7,603 nucleotides of DNA. Origin: Desulfobacteraceae bacterium (GTDB taxonomy: Bacteria > Desulfobacterota > DSM-4660 > Desulfatiglandales > Desulfatiglandaceae). The stretch covers positions 1 to 7,603 of the forward strand of contig DAOVUP010000058.1 in the NCBI GenBank assembly GCA_030632525.1, in the 5' to 3' direction. The notes below the pieces were generated by a model. It saw only the letters and a program-made list of their open reading frames with translations. It was not told where the DNA came from and did no database searches. The position numbers were made by a program, and so were the translations under genes. Positions 5,855-7,603 of this stretch are shown here, in pieces (position 1 is the stretch's first letter; each line of letters starts with the position of its first letter).

Positions 5855-7042
5855 TCAGATTATTCCTTTCTCTTTAAGCGTCTGAATGTCATCATCCGAG
5901 TAATCCAACTGACCATAGATCTCGTGGTTATGTTCTCCGAATCGCGGGGGGAAAGGAAGTTTACGATTCGATTCTTCTAAAAATGGCGTCATATTGGGCG
6001 GTGGGGGCAGGGTGATCTTTGTCCCTGTGGCCGGGTCCTGTGAATATAGCAGCCTCCCTTCAACCAGGGGATCGGCGATCACCTCCGGAATGGTACTTAT
6101 TTTGCTAACGGGAATTGTGAGGGAATTAAACAGGTCAATCAATTCCTCTGAAGTGTGGTTTTTAGTGCTCTCATTGATTACCCGGTTCACGTTATCTACG
6201 TCCTTTATCCGACCATCATTTTTTTCATACTCCGGTTTGTCAAGGGATTTAAATATTTCTTGAGATACCATGGACTTCCACTGCCGATCATTACCCACGG
6301 CCATATAAACAAAACCGTTACTCGTTTTATACACAGAGCAAGGGCAGAAAAATTCATGTGTATTGCCCCTGCGGGTAATTTTCTTGTTAATTAGGGTTGA
6401 AAGGGTGATTGGCACTGTCAACCATGACACGGAGGACTCAAACATAGCCATATTGATACAGGAACCCTCTCCTGTGGCCTCACGCCTGTAAAGAGCCTTC
6501 ATTAAAAGGCCGTAGGAATGTTCGCTTGTTCCCATATCGGGAAGGGGAATACCCAGTACCTGGGGATCTCCATCCGCCTCACCGGTCATGTCCATCAAGC
6601 CGGATCTTGCCTGAAGGATGGGGTCATAGGCCGCCTCGTTGCTGTCCGGACCGAAACCGGTAACTCCCAGCCATATGATATCCGGCTTCAGGGCCTTGAG
6701 GGACTCATAATCAATCCCCAGTTTTTGATAATTCCTGGGGAGCTGGTTAGTTGCAAAGATATCAACTTTGAGCTCCTGGATGAGAGAATGGAAGATTTTT
6801 TGTCCTTGCGGGTCGCCAAGATTAAGCGTGAGTGCCTTTTTACCTGCATTGATGCACAGGTAATAAGCGTTCATCCTCTCTTCACCCAGGACATTCTCGC
6901 CAACAAAACGGTTTGGATCCCCATATACGGGATGCTCAAGTCTTATGACCTGCATGCCGTCATGGGCCAATCGGTAAGTCAAATAGGGTAAAACGGTCGC
7001 CTGTTCAAGGGATAAAACGGTGAGATTTTTGAAAAGATCCAT
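5855..7042 (-). CDS. Family III CoA-transferase (CaiB/BaiF type)
   Basis: This is a 395-residue family III acyl-CoA transferase, a cytoplasmic enzyme that moves CoA between acyl-CoA and a free acid through aspartyl-CoA intermediates. The visible signature is GEADGDP (154-160) followed by LPDMGT, which puts the catalytic aspartate at position 169, the same number as in formyl-CoA transferase. The N-terminal Rossmann-like segment (LEQATVLPYLTYRLAHDGMQ) and the typical VGNDRQW and PVSKISTIPEVIADP segments agree. Length is normal for the family. The ATG has a near-perfect AAAGGAGG six bases upstream and its own promoter candidate 90 nt further up. Next to a molybdenum hydroxylase and a mutase it probably activates the hydroxylated or ring-opened acid to the CoA thioester used by the mutase. 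The donor and acceptor cannot be told from sequence. Confidence 0.95.
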   Translation of the reverse strand: MDLFKNLTVLSLEQATVLPYLTYRLAHDGMQVIRLEHPVYGDPNRFVGENVLGEERMNAYYLCINAGKKALTLNLGDPQGQKIFHSLIQELKVDIFATNQLPRNYQKLGIDYESLKALKPDIIWLGVTGFGPDSNEAAYDPILQARSGLMDMTGEADGDPQVLGIPLPDMGTSEHSYGLLMKALYRREATGEGSCINMAMFESSVSWLTVPITLSTLINKKITRRGNTHEFFCPCSVYKTSNGFVYMAVGNDRQWKSMVSQEIFKSLDKPEYEKNDGRIKDVDNVNRVINESTKNHTSEELIDLFNSLTIPVSKISTIPEVIADPLVEGRLLYSQDPATGTKITLPPPPNMTPFLEESNRKLPFPPRFGEHNHEIYGQLDYSDDDIQTLKEKGII

Positions 7043-7048
7043 CAGAGT

Positions 7049-7056
7049 CCTCCTTT
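7049..7056 (-). promoter_or_regulatory. Strong ribosome binding site of the CoA-transferase gene
   Basis: AAAGGAGG is placed six bases before the ATG at 7042, an almost ideal Shine-Dalgarno sequence that fixes this start and suggests high expression. Confidence 0.8.
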
Positions 7057-7130
7057 CGGGCCATCAGCAAAGTAAAAAAGGGTTTTTGGGAGGAAAGCAG
7101 TAGCTACAAAACAGTTACATTGTATCACTT

Positions 7131-7159
7131 TTTTTACTGGAATTAATTTGGACTGTCAA
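7131..7159 (-). promoter_or_regulatory. Probable sigma70-type promoter for the CoA-transferase/hydroxylase operon
   Basis: A perfect TTGACA (7159-7154) is followed after 17 bp by TAAAAA (7136-7131), four of six for a -10 box; a better -10-like TACAAT (7124-7119) lies 12 bp further on at poor spacing. It sits in the 134-nt gap between the MvhD-type gene and the CoA-transferase gene, giving a leader of about 80 nt. No convincing terminator was seen for the upstream gene, so read-through is also possible. Confidence 0.5.
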
Positions 7160-7176
7160 GAAGTTTTCCTGCGTCA

Positions 7177-7602
7177 TTATGCAACTTCAGAACGGACGTC
7201 TCTCTTTATTCGGTGTGGCCCTAATTCTTTAATCTCATTGGTAAAATCAGTGATCACCTGGGCAAATTTTCGTCCCTCTGCCGTGGAGATCCATTCAAGT
7301 CTTACCCTTCTGGGATCTATTCCCAACTGGGAGATCAATCTCTTTAAAAGCATTATCCTCCTTCGAGCCTTGTAATTACCAGCCTGGTAATGACAGGTTC
7401 CAAGGAGTCACCCTCCAACAAAGACCCCATCTGCCCCCCCTTTAAATGCCTCAAAGATATATATGGGGTCAACGGCTCCCGAACACATTACCCTTATTAT
7501 CCTTATATTGGCAGGATAATGGATTCGGCTTGTTCCCGCTAAATCTGCCGCCCTATAGACACACCAATTGCAACAAAACCCTACAATTTTCGGTTCAAAT
7601 GT
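7177..7602 (-). CDS. mvhD: MvhD-family electron-transfer protein, probable selenoprotein (UGA = Sec), N-terminus beyond window edge
   Basis: This is the hydrogenase delta-subunit/heterodisulfide-reductase-linked iron-sulfur protein that passes electrons between a donor enzyme and an HdrA-type flavoprotein. The 141 visible codons start within [16 protein letters not shown] and include [25 protein letters not shown] (38-42), [15 protein letters not shown] (68-82) and [12 protein letters not shown], all hallmark MvhD segments. An in-frame TGA at 7410-7408 (visible residue 65) replaces the cysteine of the conserved GGC-x2-GxCHY motif. The frame continues without other stops or shifts for 76 more conserved residues to a TAA. 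With the hairpin that follows, this indicates selenocysteine rather than decay. Ligand residues are Cys10, Cys11, Cys14, Cys40, Sec65 and Cys70. Stand-alone MvhD or the C-terminal part of an HdrA-MvhD fusion are both possible. Standard gene callers would split or miss it. Confidence 0.88.
7358..7410 (-). promoter_or_regulatory. Putative bacterial SECIS element following the UGA codon
   Basis: Directly after UGA (7410-7408) the transcript can fold into one extended hairpin. CUCCUU (7407-7402) pairs with AAGGAG (7363-7358). Inside it, CCUGU pairs with AC(A)AGG with one bulge, and AUUACC (7391-7386) pairs with GGUAAU (7380-7375). The apical loop is AGGCU. The loop carries the GG expected in bacterial SECIS loops and resembles the AGGUCU loop of E. 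coli fdhF. It lies 23 nt from UGA, within the range accepted for bacterial SECIS elements. This is hand folding; no energy was computed. Confidence 0.65.
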
Positions 7603-7603
7603 A

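Noticed and set aside
7148..7375. 75-codon plus-strand ORF
   Set aside because: It is the antisense shadow of the MvhD-type gene, whose minus-strand frame has clear family motifs.
7408..7410. TGA as a nonsense mutation or pseudogene of mvhD
   Set aside because: The codon replaces a conserved cysteine, the frame stays intact and conserved for 76 codons beyond it, and a SECIS-like hairpin follows. A point mutation of TGC/TGT or a sequencing error remains possible but less likely.

Overview
The window (about 7.6 kb, moderate GC) is an anaerobic catabolic region in which every supportable gene lies on the minus strand, so transcription runs right to left. The organism is most likely a strictly anaerobic bacterium of the sulfate-reducing or syntrophic Desulfobacterota type. 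This is an inference from three things: an MvhD-type electron-transfer protein with an apparent selenocysteine codon, a B12-dependent two-subunit acyl-CoA mutase, and a molybdenum hydroxylase beside a CoA-transferase. No 16S rRNA or other phylogenetic marker is present.

Layout in transcription order: (1) 7602-7177, the C-terminal 141 residues of an MvhD-family hydrogenase/heterodisulfide-reductase-linked iron-sulfur protein. It has an in-frame TGA at 7410-7408 where the family has cysteine, followed directly by an extended hairpin resembling a bacterial SECIS element. (2) A promoter (TTGACA-17-TAAAAA) and strong RBS, then a family III CoA-transferase (7042-5855) with catalytic Asp169. (3) A 190-nt gap holding a 33-codon remnant of the N-terminus of electron-transfer flavoprotein beta (EtfB), whose stop overlaps the next start as TAATG. 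(4) A three-gene molybdenum hydroxylase of the xanthine dehydrogenase/4-hydroxybenzoyl-CoA reductase family in the order FAD (5664-4786), 2x[2Fe-2S] (4699-4205), Mo catalytic subunit (4236-1924). (5) A 433-nt non-coding stretch with several inverted and tandem repeats. (6) The small, B12-binding subunit (1490-1092) and the large, catalytic subunit (990 to the left edge, incomplete) of a methylmalonyl-CoA-mutase-type carbon-skeleton mutase.

Taken together, a molybdenum hydroxylase, a CoA-transferase and a B12 mutase are the enzyme classes described for anaerobic indole-3-acetate breakdown in Aromatoleum/Azoarcus: water-dependent hydroxylation of the ring, ring opening, CoA transfer to an aryl-succinate, and rearrangement to a malonyl-CoA thioester. 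The hydantoinase-like ring-opening enzyme of that pathway is not in the window, so the link is a hypothesis. The mutase keeps the Tyr/Arg pair that recognises a carboxylate, but a normally conserved active-site loop is replaced by a glycine-rich one, which suggests a bulky substrate rather than methylmalonyl-CoA. The selenoprotein MvhD and the etfB remnant point to flavin-based or heterodisulfide-reductase-type electron transfer nearby.
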